From the NCBI RefSeq assembly GCF_910594005.1, contig NC_057819.1:128747669-128811668 (forward strand): a DNA stretch of 64,000 nt. Reading direction: 5' to 3'. This stretch comes from Cervus elaphus (Eukaryota > Chordata > Mammalia > Artiodactyla > Cervidae). The position numbers and the translations under genes were made by a program. Below are positions 1 to 10,552 of the stretch, in pieces. The notes below the pieces were generated by a model. The model was given only the letters and a program-made list of their open reading frames with translations. It did not search any database and was not told the origin of the DNA. Within the stretch, counting starts at the first letter, position 1. Each line of letters opens with the position of its first letter.

Positions 1-106
1 AGCGAGGATGTTAGAGATGCAGTTTTACCCTCTTTAAACTTACCTCTCTGCCTCATTTTCAGTCCCCTCACCCTGCATCTCTTCAATTGTGATAAAACAC
101 ACATGT

Positions 107-315
107 GCTTCCCTAGTGGCTCAGACGGTAAAGAGTCCGCCTACCAACGCAGGAGACCCAGGTTCGATTCCTGGGTCAGGAAGATCCCCTGGAGAAGGGA
201 ATGGCTACCCACTCCAGTATTCTTGCCTGGAGAATTCCATGGACAGAGGAGCCTGGAGGGCCCCAGTCCATGGGGTTGCAGAGCCGGACACGACTGAGCG
301 ACTAACACTTTCACA
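107..315 (+). mobile_element. Bov-tA SINE
   Basis: Full-length ruminant SINE: tRNA-derived 5' part with the GGTTCGATTCCTGGGTCAGG B-box-like core, then the BovA part ending GACTGAGCGACTAACACTTT. It lies inside an older L1 fragment. Confidence 0.9.
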
Positions 316-345
316 AAATACACGTAACATCACGTGTACCATTTT

Positions 346-497
346 GGGGCTTTCCTGGTGGCCCAGTGGCTAAGACTCCGAAGCCCCAGTGCAGGCAGGG
401 GGCCTGGGTTCAATCCCTGGTCAGAGAACGAGATCCTGCATGCCACAACAAAGACCCGGTGCAGCCAAGTTAACACACAAACATTTTTAAAAATAAA
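346..497 (+). mobile_element. CHR-type tRNA-Glu SINE
   Basis: Starts GGGGCTTTCCTGGTGGCCCA, has the TTCAATCCCTGGTCAGAGAA core and an A-rich tail. It is a second insertion in the same L1 fragment. Confidence 0.85.
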
Positions 498-1152
498 ATC
501 TACCATTCTGACCATTAAAAAAAATGCTCAACTTAGTGGCATTAGGAACATTCACGATGTCGGGCAATCATGAGCCCTGTCTAGTTCCGGAACTTTCTCA
601 TCTCCCCAAATGGGGCCTCCACACTCACTGAGCTCTCAATCTCACTTCCTTTATAAGCCATTTCTCACAGAAGCTGGAAGTCTCAACAGGGCGGAGCCGC
701 TGGCGTTGGAGATGCCAGTGTGGCTCGGCCTTCGTGGCTGCCCTCGTGTTTGGGGGCTGCCATGCACAGGACTGCTCTGGTCCCAGGGACATCAACGCAC
801 CCTGGGAAGCAAGAGAGTCAATGTGTTTGAACTGGAAGTTACTGGAAACACTCATAATGTGTTTTGGCCAAATCAGTGTGGTTTTCACGCCGCTGATTTA
901 GGAACGCGACAACAGGGTTATCCCCTCCATCTAATCTTCTCCCAGCAGTTGTTGACATAATCGGGAGCTGACCACCTGCTTCAGACAGACTGGGAGAAAT
1001 CTGGGATTTTGAACAGCAACACGACCCTCAGTTCTCTTATCTTAGAGGCACCTCTGACCAGAACTTTCTATGGGGCCGTTTCTCTCTCACAAGCTGGGCA
1101 GGTCCTGCAGGTGTGAACCCCTGGGCCCCTCCGATACCTCTCCCAGCTGTTA

Positions 1153-1520
1153 CTGTGCAGTCACTCAGTTGTGTCTGACGCTCTGAAACCCTGTGGACCG
1201 CAGCACGCCAGGCCTCCCCGTCCCTCACCATCTCCCAGAGTTTGCCCAGGGCCATATTCACTGCATCGGTGATGCCGTCCAGCCGTTTTATCCTCTGACG
1301 CCCTGTTCTCCTGCCCTCAGTCTTTCCCAGCATCAGGGACTTTTCCAGTGAGTTGTCTGTTCATATCAGTTGACCAAAATACTGGAGCTTCAGCTTCAGC
1401 AACAGTCCCTCCGGTGAATATTCAGGTTTGATCTCCCTTAAGATTGACTGGTTTGATCCCCTTGCCGTCCAAGGCACTTTCAGGAGTCTTTTCCAGCACC
1501 ACAGTTCAAAAGCTGCGCCT
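1153..1520 (-). mobile_element. BovB (RTE) LINE fragment
   Basis: Carries the characteristic order CAGCACGCCAGGCCTCCCCG, CATCAGGGACTTTTCCAGTG and GTGAATATTCAGGTTTGATC. The element's coding direction is on the minus strand. Confidence 0.9.
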
Positions 1521-1802
1521 AAAACAACTCTAGCAAGAGTCTTAGAGGGGAGGCCAGAGAGAAAGAGCATCTTGATTTGCATTTGCCCGGCCCAGGGGGT
1601 GGTTGGTGCTGGGGCTTGTCCTGACCCTGGGCACCAAGCTGGGACTGGGGGCGATTCTGCCCTCACACATCCAGCATCCGCACTGGTCCACTCTAACTGG
1701 CTTCCCAGGGGGATGGAGTCACGCGGTCGCACTTACCAGCCCTGACCTGCCACCCTGCCAGACCACACCTCCACTGGCCCGGCCCTTGGCTCAGCGACCC
1801 AC

Positions 1803-1993
1803 CTCATGTTCTGACATGCTGGTGGAACACTGGATGCCCGTGTCCACTGGGTTCCGCTCTACGAACTGCTCGGCCAGCTCGGGGTTGGGCGGGATGTCGA
1901 TGTTCAGCTCTGCCTGGCGGTCGGAGAAGTTGCATTGCTTCCCAAACTCGCTGCGCTTCTTCACGTACACGTACACAATCTCCATGGTACCGG
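1803..1993 (-). CDS. DNAI2: DNAI2 exon 2 with the start codon (partial gene)
   Basis: The coding part (1803-1985) gives 61 residues: it opens MEIVYVYVKKRSEFGKQCNF and ends in VDTGIQCSTSMSEHE, matching the N-terminus of DNAI2, the WD-repeat intermediate chain of the ciliary outer dynein arm (human loss causes primary ciliary dyskinesia). The ATG sits in a good context (GGTACCATGG). An acceptor CCACAG bounds the exon at 1993 and a GTGGGT donor at 1797-1802, in phase 0. The next coding exon was not found in 1-1802, so it lies past the left edge. Confidence 0.96.
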
Positions 1994-2164
1994 CTGTGGC
2001 AGGGACGGGGGAGGGTGTGTGGTGAGGACCCCCAGCTGGCTACCTCCTGGTCTCCAAGAGCCCCAGCACTGCGGGCGCCTCTGTGTTTCCTCTCTGGGTG
2101 TGGGGGGAAGGCTCCTAAGGGATTCGTCCAGAAGCTGAGCTGCATTTGAAAAAATAATTTCTGG

Positions 2165-2345
2165 AGTGATGACTACAGGCTAAGTGTGATCTTGTTTGGT
2201 TCTTACAGTTGCCCTCTAAAATGGACAAGAAGATCACCAATCCACTTTGGAGGAACCTGATATTCACAGGGACCCAGAACGCCTTGCCCAGGACCACACA
2301 GCCAACAAGGGGTGCTGCTGGTCTACCCGACTCCAAAGCTCTAAC
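2165..2345. mobile_element. MIR-like SINE
   Basis: Resembles the MIR core in order: fall in base-pair content, GCCTTGCCCAGGACCACACA, then GACTCCAAAGCT. Diverged. Confidence 0.55.
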
Positions 2346-2502
2346 TCAACAATTGATACAGTTTTTGCTGAGCTGATATGATTATCCAGAGGCAAGGAAG
2401 AAATATTGATGGTGATTATGTTGAACTAAATTCCCTGCCACTTGCTGGACCTGACAATGATTTCACTTACTTTGTCAGAAAACATTTGTTAAAACCATGA
2501 AT

Positions 2503-2668
2503 AGGAACTTCCTTGGTGGACCAGTGGTTAAGACTTTGCCTTCCAGTGCAGGGGGTGTGGGTTTGATCCCTGGTCGGGAAGTAATATCCCACAGGCCAAC
2601 AACCCAAAACATAAAACAAGCAATGGTGTGACACATTCAATAAAGACTTTAAAAAATGGTCCACATTT
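2503..2668 (+). mobile_element. CHR-type tRNA-Glu SINE
   Basis: Starts GGAACTTCCTTGGTGGACCA with a TTTGATCCCTGGTCGGGAAG core and an A-rich end. Confidence 0.85.
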
Positions 2669-2679
2669 AAAAAAACAAC

Positions 2680-2933
2680 AACTGAATAGTCAAGACAGAG
2701 TGATACGCTAGCATAAGGACAGACACTTAGATCAATGGAATGGAATTGAGCGCTCAGAAATAAACCTTTATATCTATGGTCAGTTGATTTTCAATGAAGG
2801 TGCTAAGACAACGCAGTGGGGAGAGGATGGTCTTTTAAACAAATGATGTTGGCGATGCTGTACCTTCACAGGCAAAAGAATGACCCCAGGTTCCTACCTC
2901 ACGCCATACGAAAAGATGACTCAAAATGGATCA
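2680..2933 (+). mobile_element. L1 ORF2 fragment
   Basis: Reads as a decayed C-terminal ORF2 segment of L1 (GATCAATGGAATGGAATTGA, CTCAGAAATAAACC, TATGGTCAGTTGATTTTCAA, then ACTCAAAATGGATCA). Frame is broken. Confidence 0.8.
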
Positions 2934-3001
2934 CGGCGGAGGATGCAGGTTCAATCTCTGATCTGAGATCCCACAGCCAAAACAAACAAACAAAAATACA
3001 G

Positions 3002-3140
3002 TAGTGATTCTCAACCTTGGCTACACACTTAGGAACACCTGGAGGACTCTGGAAAAAACCACGATGCTCGGGTTGAACTGCAAAGTAACTAAATCATAAT
3101 CTCTCAGCATGTAGCTGAGGATGAGAACCACCGATTTAAA
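3002..3140. mobile_element. MER5A-like hAT element
   Basis: Starts AGTGATTCTCAACCTTGGCT and has ACTTAGGAACACCTGGAGGA, ending in GATGAGAACCACCG, the terminal pattern of MER5 DNA transposons. Confidence 0.7.
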
Positions 3141-5088
3141 GTGAGGGCTCTTAATCTCAGAACCAACGTTTCTCAAATTTGGAATGTCCCTTCAAAACAC
3201 AGAAATTCCCAGCCCCCTTCCTGTAAACACTGATCTACACGTCTGAGATGAGGCTTAGACATTTGTACAGTCACCCCAGATGACTATTAAGACCAGATAC
3301 GTGTCTGTCCTTCCTCCCCAAACTCCAGGGCTGCAAGGAACGAGACGGGTGGGTCCAGGCTGCTGTCCCGAGATATAGGGCCAAGAGCTCTGCGGCAGCC
3401 TAGAAGCATGTGCCTGGGTGGCCTCAGGCCCTGGAACAGCGGGGACAGGGGGTGAGGGTGATGAGGGTTAACCACTAGGCCACTTTGCATCCACAGGCGT
3501 TGTTTGTTGAAGAGAGTACTACCCTCCCAACCGCCTACTTCTCAGCCCCAGAACAGCTCATCCTGCATCAGACTCATGGGGAGCAGTATTTTCCGCTCTT
3601 TCTTGTGGTTTGGAAACTTTTCTACCCAGGAAGGGTAGGAGCAATGGCTTGGAGAACAGAGGATGGGGACAGAAGCACAAAGGACAGCAGGTTGCCCTAG
3701 TGGTTTATTTTTCATGGACAAGACAGAGCCTCGTGGAAAAGGATGCACACCCAGTGAGCATCTCCCTGGCCTCCAGCACATCGCTGAACTACAACAGGGC
3801 TGCACCTGTGCCCCCCACCCCTCCACGTCCCAACCCTCGTCCCCCAAGGACTGCCAGACTCTGTAACTACAGGCTGCTCATCTCTCCCTCTGTTAAAAAG
3901 AGACAACTGCCAGGAGACAGCCAGCTCCTAGGGGACACAAGGGGTCTTAAGAGCACAAGGAAAGCCTAGGAAGACAAAAATAGCCTCTTGAGCCCAGATC
4001 ATATTTTTAACAGCTTTGCTTTCCTTCTTGGTGCTTCCCAAGGCCAAGCCAGGAGCGAGAACAGAGGCATTGTTTTCTATCTGGAGGCAGACAGAGGGGA
4101 CATTTAAAGGCTGGCTGGGTGATGGGAAGACAGCTCATTCAAGGACCCAAAGTGGGCTCTTTCTCACAAGCTGGTGGAGGATGAAGATGAATGGTGAGGT
4201 CAGAGCTGGTGGGGGGGTGGTCTCAGGAGATCTCGCCCCACCCTGGTGAGACAAGTCTCAAAGGCTGGGCTGCTCCAAGCAGCGCCTGAGTAAGGCTGTC
4301 TGCAAAGGGGGCTTCCAGGGGAGGCAGGAGCCGCCTCGCTGCCCTCTGGGACTTTGGGGGGAGGAGATGCCACCCGTGGGAACCTCAGCCCCACAAGCAT
4401 CTCAAACACAAGACCACGTGGAATTAGAGACAGGCTGATCTGAATGCCAAATATGCAACCGCCTCCGACATCCCGGGGCAGTCAGATCAGAACCTTCACC
4501 AAACAGAAAAACAAGACTCTGCTTGTGCAATGATAACGAGCGAAGTGATTCCTGGAAAGAACCTCCTTCGGCTTCAGAGAAACGAAGAGATGAGGGACTG
4601 GTGGGAGGTGGCTGAGAAGTTCAATGTAGGAGCTTCACCGGCAGGCAAGTGGAGGGCGGCCACCTTCCCCCACCACTGGACTCCCTGGAGTTACAAAGGT
4701 GACAAGGTCTCTCCTTCTTGTCCCTGGGGCAGTCTCCAGTCTTTGTGCTGCGTCTGGCTGGACAAAGGACTGTAGGGGGAGGGACTTCCTGCCCTCTTTC
4801 TTCTGTCTATGCACCTTCTGGAACTTGCGGTCATAAGGGACTCACTCGCCTTCAAAAGTGGCTGATCTCCCTGGGAATTCCTTCCTCTGCTCCACACTGG
4901 GGTCAACCTGGGATGAGCTCCAAGAGGTGGAGGATGAAGACAGCCAGAGGTGGGAGGAGGTCCCCAGACCTGGAGGGTGATGTGGGCCTGTGTTTCCCTG
5001 CTCTGCCCACTACAGCGCTGTCCCCTTGAGCCAAGACTATGGTCTTTTCTTTCTTTTTTTTTTTTTTGATGTGGTACTAATAGTCATT

Positions 5089-5300
5089 GGGCTTCCTAGA
5101 GACTCAGTGGTAAAAAATCCACCTGCCAATGCAAGGGATGTGGGTTTGATCCCTGGGTGAGGAAAATTCCCTGGAGAAGGAAATGGCAACTACGGTATTC
5201 TTGCCTGGAAAATCTCATGGACAGAGGAGTCTGGCGGGCTACAGTCCATGAGGTCACAAAAGAGTCAGACACAATTTAGTGACTAAACAACAACAACAAT
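5089..5300 (+). mobile_element. Bov-tA SINE
   Basis: Diverged full-length copy ending in an ACAACAACAACAA tail. Confidence 0.9.
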
Positions 5301-6061
5301 GAATCTTCGTTAATAATGACAGTCCCTGAGAGTAATGATTCCTAATTAGAAGACTGTGGTCTTCTGTTCACTCCCGTCCCCAGTGCCTGGCACAGGGGGC
5401 CCCCTCCTCCCTCTGACACATGCTAAACGTGCAGTGTGACCCCAATCCGCCAGGATGCTCCCCTAGAGGTCTTTTCCCTACTCCTCCTCTTCTGATGAGA
5501 AAAAGTCCAGCAATGATGTAGGAGGAAGACACTGGGTCTGAAAGCTGGGAGAAGAATGTGGTTCAAGAGACTGTGATAAACTGTGAACTTGTTGCAGGAA
5601 GAAGGAACTGCGATACCCTAAGGGCATCCGGATACCCACTCCGCGTTGAGGAATAGGTGAAATGTTTGAGAGGACCCGCCCCTGCAGACGAGCTCAGTAA
5701 CTCTAACGCCCTTCCCTCCATTCTAAGCAGAAGGCTCTCCTCTTCTCTCGGCTGGGCCGCCCACCACCCCAGCCCCAGGCTGTATTTTCTATCAAGGGGA
5801 CCCTTTAGAAGGTCTCCCATCCCCCCACCAGGAGATGGACCGTCTGATGCGGTCCGTCATCAGGACCCGACTGGCCGCAAGGGGTGCAGGAGGCAGGGTG
5901 TCTGGAACTTGCTGGGTCCCGGGACTCCGGGAACATCGAGGGCAGCGAGGCCTGATGGGCGGGGGACCCTAGGAGCGCTGGTCCCCGGGGTCCATCATCC
6001 GGCAGAGCTAGCCCGGAAGGACGCCCCACGAGGAGTTTCTTGCGCTAGCGGTGTTTCTCAC

Positions 6062-6200
6062 CCTCTGGGGCTCCCGTTCACTCTCCAGTCTTCTCTTCAG
6101 CCGCGGACATCCTCCCCGCGTCCGCCCCTTAACCTCGGTCGGTTCCTGCTGCCGCTGGGGAAGCCCCCGAGTCGCAGCGCTGGCTTCAGCGCTTCTCAAA
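6062..6200 (-). other. DNAI2: Probable DNAI2 non-coding exon 1
   Basis: Downstream of the X-box on the minus strand runs about 140 nt of CpG-rich DNA that ends at a consensus donor (GTGAGA at 6056-6061). This fits a non-coding first exon for DNAI2, spliced to the acceptor at 1994. Both limits are inferred; transcript data would decide. Confidence 0.4.
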
Positions 6201-6218
6201 CGGCTCCGGAGTTTACTC

Positions 6219-6232
6219 GTTGCCTAGCAACC
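6219..6232. promoter_or_regulatory. DNAI2: RFX X-box in the DNAI2 promoter
   Basis: GTTGCCTAGCAACC contains two perfect half-sites, GTTGCC and AGCAAC, with a 1-bp spacer, fitting the X-box consensus GTNRCC-N(0-3)-RGYAAC. RFX factors bind such sites at ciliary gene promoters. It lies just upstream of the probable exon 1. Confidence 0.8.
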
Positions 6233-6473
6233 CTGGCCGGGAAGCGGGCGGGGGGGGGGCGCCCACAACCGGGGCCGCGCGGAAGGAAGGAAACCTGGAG
6301 CACGTGACCGGTTAAGCCACGTTGGAAGCGTCTCTGGTCCCTCCTAAATTAGTCAAGCGCCGGTAACGACAAACGTATGTAGGATCGCTGCCAAGGCGCT
6401 TATCCAAGTCCACAAGTATGCATTTGGCAAGATTCTCAGAAAATGCAAAATGTACTCAGTGAGCCTCGGAGTC

Positions 6474-6725
6474 CTGAGCCCTGGGTGAGGCTCTGTTATT
6501 GATTTGTTCATGATCCAGAAGGTCAATTCCACCCCTTCCTTCAGTTTCCTTGTCTGCTAAATGGGAACTATAACCCCAGCTTCCTCTCTGTTACCAAAGC
6601 CCCTGCACATTGAACAGCAAGCTTAAGTCTGAACCACTCCACCAGGAAGGAAACTCCTATAAGGCAGGGGCTGGGTGTTTCCGCTGCCTAGCTCCTGGTT
6701 GCTGGTGAATGAATGAATAAAATGA
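6474..6725. mobile_element. MIR and L2-like remnants
   Basis: 6474-6600 reads like a MIR (TCAGTTTCCTTGTCTGCTAA ATGGGAA type order); 6640-6725 like an L2 3' end (AAGGCAGGGGCTGGGTG ... GAATGAATGAATAA). Confidence 0.5.
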
Positions 6726-6808
6726 AATTTCTCATTAGTTAAGACAATAAGGTGAAATAATGTAAACTAAAAGAACCGGATGTGGGGCTAGAAAACATGG
6801 GTTTGAAT

Positions 6809-7016
6809 CCCAGCCAGGTGGCTCAGATGGTAAAGAATCTGCCTACAGTGAAGGAGACTTGGGTTCGATTCCCGAGACAGGAAGATCCCCTGGAGAAGGG
6901 AATGGCAAACCACTCCAGTATTCTGGCCTGGAAAATCCCACGGACAGAGGAGTCTGGTGGGGAGTCCATGGTGTCGCAAAGAGTCGGACACGGCTGAGCG
7001 GCTTTCACTCACTCAC
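6809..7016 (+). mobile_element. Bov-tA SINE
   Basis: Full-length plus-strand copy from CCAGGTGGCTCAGATGGTAA to the CGGCTGAGCGGCTTTCACTC end. Confidence 0.92.
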
Positions 7017-7100
7017 TGGACTGTTTACCAACTGAGTGACGTTGGGCAAGTTGTTTGCCTTTCCTGACTCGTGCCTAGTCACTTGTGTGTGTGTGTGTGT

Positions 7101-7319
7101 TAGTCGCTTGGTCGTGTCCGACTCTGTGATCCCATGGACTGTAGCCCGCCAGGCTCCTCTGTCCGTGGAATTCTCCAGGCAAGAATATTGGGGTGGGTTG
7201 CCATGCCTAGGAGGACATGCCATGCCTTGGAGGACCGGGGGATCTTCCTGACCCAGGGATGGAACCCAAGTCGTCTGCATTGCAGGCCTATTCTTTACCG
7301 ATGTCACCAGAGAAGCCCC
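7101..7319 (-). mobile_element. Bov-tA SINE next to a TG run
   Basis: Minus-strand copy. The TG run at 7084-7100 is attached to its 3' end, a common site of microsatellite growth in SINE tails. It has a local duplication near 7203-7235 (ATGCCTAGGAGGA / ATGCCTTGGAGGA). Confidence 0.9.
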
Positions 7320-7320
7320 G

Positions 7321-7518
7321 CTTAGTTGCTTAGTCATCTCTGGCTCTGCGACCCCATGTACGATAGCCCACCAGGCTCCTCTGTCCTTGGGATTCTCCAG
7401 GCAACAATAGTGGAGTGGGTAGCCATTCCCTTCTCCAGGGGATCTTCCCGACCCAGGATCTTCCTGACCCAGGGTCTCCTGCATTGCTGGTGGACTCTTT
7501 ACTGTCTGAGCCACCAGA
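7321..7518 (-). mobile_element. Bov-tA SINE
   Basis: Second minus-strand copy, directly adjoining the first. It has a small duplication of the ATCTTCC(C/T)GACCCAGG motif near 7441-7471. Confidence 0.9.
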
Positions 7519-8740
7519 CTCAACAATCCTCACTGGCCAAGGGAGGGGGCAGTGCCAGTACTCAGGATAACTAGGAGGACCGGCTGAGCTGACGTGGCGG
7601 TGTGCCCAGGCTGGAGCTGACCACAGAACCTGCACTGGAGGCCGGCTCTGTGCCTCCCACGGCCGGGGATCTAACCTGAGTTCAGAGATGGCTGTTGGAG
7701 ATCTGGACCTGGGCGGACCACGTGTCATCCAAGAAGTGGGATTTGGGGTTGGAATGGAGCCTTGACAAATGGTTATGAGCTGCAGGGGGGGGGAAGGAGA
7801 GGGGAGATGATTCCAGATCGAAGGGGAGGGCAGTAATGTGAGCCAGGGAGAGGCAGTTGTCATGGAAGAAAGGCATTTTGGGGGGGTCCCTGCTGGGGGC
7901 CAGTGAGAGAGGAGTTTACAGAAGTCATCTGGGGATCTGAGAGGCAATGCAGGCTCCTGGCCAGCTTCTGGGGATTCTGTGAAAGGATAGGGAAAAGCAA
8001 ACATCCTCCCTCAGGCTCCCTGACTTCTCCATAAATGTTTCATCACTACCTGGCCGGTGCAACAGAATTCCCCTTGAGATGGCGCTTTGCCCAACGGCAC
8101 CAACCAATGGCAAGCCCATAGTGACTGTTGCCATTAGCTGCCCCCTGGACTCCCGCTGCCAGTTTCTCTGAGCCGAGGAATCCCTCAAAGTGATGGGGGC
8201 TGGGCGCAGGAGCGTATGAAAGCCCCCACTGACCCGGCTTTGTGTGGTCAGGGGCAACTCAGACACAAAGCATCCGGAAGAAGTGGACCGGCTCCACCCT
8301 GGGGCGCTGGCTGGCTGGGGCTGCGATCGCAGATGCCCTCCTCACCCCTCCCCCCGCTCTGGGACGCTGAGGCTCCCTGCACGCAGGGAGGTGAGGGGGA
8401 GTGGGTGGAGAGAAGTAGAAAAGTCGTGAGGAAAACTGCAGCCTTCCTTCCTGTATCATTGCAATGACTTATCACAGGCTTCTCACCCACCCTCACGCAG
8501 AAAGCCTGCTTGCTGCCAATCGCCAGCGGGCAGCTCCGCTCACTGGAAAAACAGGCAGCACCCATGGGCGGGCCCGTCTCAGTCACCCTGGGAAGCCAGC
8601 AATAGAGCATGTAATTAGAAGTAAGTACAAGGGTCCAATTTTAAAAAACTGCAGCGTCTTCCAGATTTCCACTCACAGCAGACCTGGCAGCTTTTAATTT
8701 TTGTTGTTAAATGACCCAGTGACTTTAATCACCATCCAGT

Positions 8741-8889
8741 TTCTTTATTTGGGTGTGCTGCGTCCTTATTGTGGCAGGTGGGATCTTCAGTTGCAGCATG
8801 TGGGATCTAGTTCCCTGACCTGGGATCGAACACGGGCCCCCTGCATTGGGAGCTCGGACTCCTAACCACTGGACCACCAGTGAAGCCCC
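8741..8889 (-). mobile_element. CHR-type tRNA-Glu SINE
   Basis: Minus copy: TAGTTCCCTGACCTGGGATC then CTAACCACTGGACCACCAGT. Confidence 0.88.
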
Positions 8890-8984
8890 AGCAACTGAAG
8901 CTCTCTGCTGAGAGCAGCCCCTAGCCCTGGACATCCCCAAGGCCAGTGAACAGTCCATTGCAATATTGTCCCGCCAGCCTCTTT

Positions 8985-9785
8985 ATCCATTTTCATCGTG
9001 ATAAAGTACACAAAAAATCTACTACCTTAACCATTTTTAACTGCTCAGTTCAGTGGTGCTGAGAACCGTCATACTGTTAGACAACCATCACCACCATCTA
9101 TCTCCAGAGCTCTTTTCATTTTGCAAATCTGAAACTCTATTCCTGTTAAACAGTAAGGCCCCACTCCCTGCTCCCCGAATTCCTAACAAGCACAATTCTA
9201 CTTTCTGTCTCTATGATTCCGACTACTTTAAGTACCTTGTAGAAGTGGAATCATGGGGCTTCCCAGGCAGTGCTAGTGGTAAAGAACCCACCTGCCAACG
9301 CAGGAGACGTAAGAGATGCTGGTTCAATCCCTGAGTTGGGAAGATCCCCTGGAGGAGGGCATGGTAGCCCACTCCAGTAGTCTTGCCTGGAGGATCCCAT
9401 GGACAGAGGAGCCTGACGGGCTGCAGCCCATGAGGTCACAGAGAGAAAGATGAGACTGAAGTGATGAGCGGCAGCAGAAGTGGAATCAGTTTTTTTTGTT
9501 GGTAACTTATTTCATTTGGCAGAGTGTTTTCTAGGTTCATTCATGTTGCAGGTGTCAGGCCCTCCTCCCTTTTTAAGACCGTAATATTCCATTGTGGACG
9601 AGCACATTTTACTTACCCATTCATGTATTAATGGACACTACGGTTGCTTCCACTTTTTCCTATTGTAACTAACGGTACTATAAACATGGGGGTACAAATA
9701 TTGAGACCATTCTTCCAACTCTTTTGGGAAGTGGAATTGCTGGATCATTCGGCAATTCTATTTACTTAATAGAATTTATTTTTAA
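8985..9785. mobile_element. L1 3' region split by a Bov-tA
   Basis: Left part to 9253 and right part from 9476 read as one old L1 3' sequence (CAACCATCACCACCATCTAT ... AATATTCCATTGTGG ... GGAATTGCTGGATCAT). Confidence 0.75.
9254..9475 (+). mobile_element. Bov-tA SINE with intact target-site duplication
   Basis: Flanked by the exact 13-bp repeat AGAAGTGGAATCA at 9241-9253 and 9476-9488. It was inserted into L1. Confidence 0.93.
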
Positions 9786-10189
9786 TTTTTTTGAAGAAAC
9801 TCCATCTGAAGCAGCCGTACCATCCCTCATCCCAATGGCGTGCTAGGGTCCATTCCGTCAGCTACTCCAGAAGAATCAGCGTGAACGACAGCCTCAGGTG
9901 GGGAGCTGGAGTCGGCCTGCCAAGCCCTCCCAGGCTGGCTCGGACACACGAGATGCTGCAAGGACTGAAGGGCTCCGTGAGTCGCGGGAGCCCGGGCACA
10001 GACAGGAAACCCGTGGGGGTGGAGAGTTTCGGAAGAGGAGGCAGCAAGGACCTGCCGCCAAGCTAGGAGAGGTGGCCCGCCCTGTGACCCCGGCCCAAGC
10101 CCGTATCATTGCCGAGGTGCCCACCTGGGTGCCCACCTGGGTCGTGGGTTACGCTCCTGACTCTGACACGTGCTCCAACTAAGTCCTTT

Positions 10190-10285
10190 CTCTTTACACC
10201 TCTGGCATTTTTTTATTTACAAAATGACTTGGGACAGTGCCTCGCACTTTGGAGGTTACTCAATAAATGCCACTTGTTATCAGCA
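10190..10285. mobile_element. MIR/L2-like tail
   Basis: GACAGTGCCTCGCACTTTGG followed by TACTCAATAAATG resembles the ends of old MIR/L2 copies. Confidence 0.4.
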
Positions 10286-10546
10286 ACCCTAGAAGCAATC
10301 ACCTCCAAGAGGAGCTTTGGAGACTCGGGCAGAAAGGAGGCCTGATTTTGATCCTGAAGAGCAGCAAGGTGAGGCCCTGTCTCTATTTTTCTGTTGTTTT
10401 TCAACAGCCCTGTCTTTAAATCCTCAACACCGAAACCCACTCTGAACCCCTCCTCGAGTATAATCCAGCCAGTAGGTGCTATCAGCTACCTTCATCATTC
10501 CCAAAGCGGAGGAAGTTGGACACAGCATGCATTTTAGTACCAGTGG

Positions 10547-10552
10547 TTTATT
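10547..10552 (-). terminator. TTYH2: Candidate distal polyadenylation signal of TTYH2
   Basis: A minus-strand AATAAA hexamer followed 30-40 nt downstream by GT-rich sequence. Choice between this and the proximal hexamer cannot be made from sequence alone. Confidence 0.55.

Larger units (their letters stand above)
85..608. mobile_element. L1 fragment interrupted by two SINEs
   Basis: Pieces at 85-106, 316-345 and 498-608 read in order as an old L1 3' region (ACCATT...AGTGGCATTAGGAACATTCAC... TCTAGTTCCGGAACTTTCTC). The SINEs at 107-315 and 346-497 split it. Confidence 0.65.
1..1802 (-). other. DNAI2: DNAI2 intron 2 (left-truncated)
   Basis: This stretch holds an L1 fragment broken by two SINEs, a BovB fragment and unique sequence at 610-1150 and 1520-1800. 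No DNAI2 coding exon was recognised in it. Confidence 0.7.
1994..6055 (-). other. DNAI2: Probable DNAI2 intron 1
   Basis: This interval holds MIR, CHR, L1, MER5-like and Bov-tA repeats with unique DNA between, notably 3200-5040 and 5310-5850. No coding exon was recognised. Confidence 0.5.
5850..6310 (-). promoter_or_regulatory. DNAI2: CpG-rich DNA at the DNAI2 5' end
   Basis: CpG density is high here compared with flanking DNA. Besides the X-box there is a CACGTG E-box at 6301-6306 (GTCACGTG on the minus strand). No TATA box was seen. Confidence 0.55.
6312..10524. other. DNAI2-TTYH2 intergenic gap
   Basis: A gap of about 4.2 kb between the TTYH2 3' end and the DNAI2 promoter. It is packed with repeats: MIR/L2, three Bov-tA in a row, a CHR SINE and a split L1. 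Unique DNA at 7520-8700 holds no recognisable gene. Confidence 0.6.

Noticed and set aside
107..180. tRNA-like sequence with B-box words (GGTTCGATTCC), repeated many times in the window
   Set aside because: These are the tRNA-derived heads of Bov-tA and CHR SINEs, not tRNA genes.
5657..6307. A 216-codon plus-strand open frame over the DNAI2 promoter
   Set aside because: CpG-island chance frame antisense to DNAI2; no recognisable domain and no sign of a divergent gene.
7330..8004. A 224-codon minus-strand open frame
   Set aside because: Its end is Bov-tA sequence (the GRSWVGKIPWRREWLPTPLL pattern seen in every copy); the rest is low-complexity.
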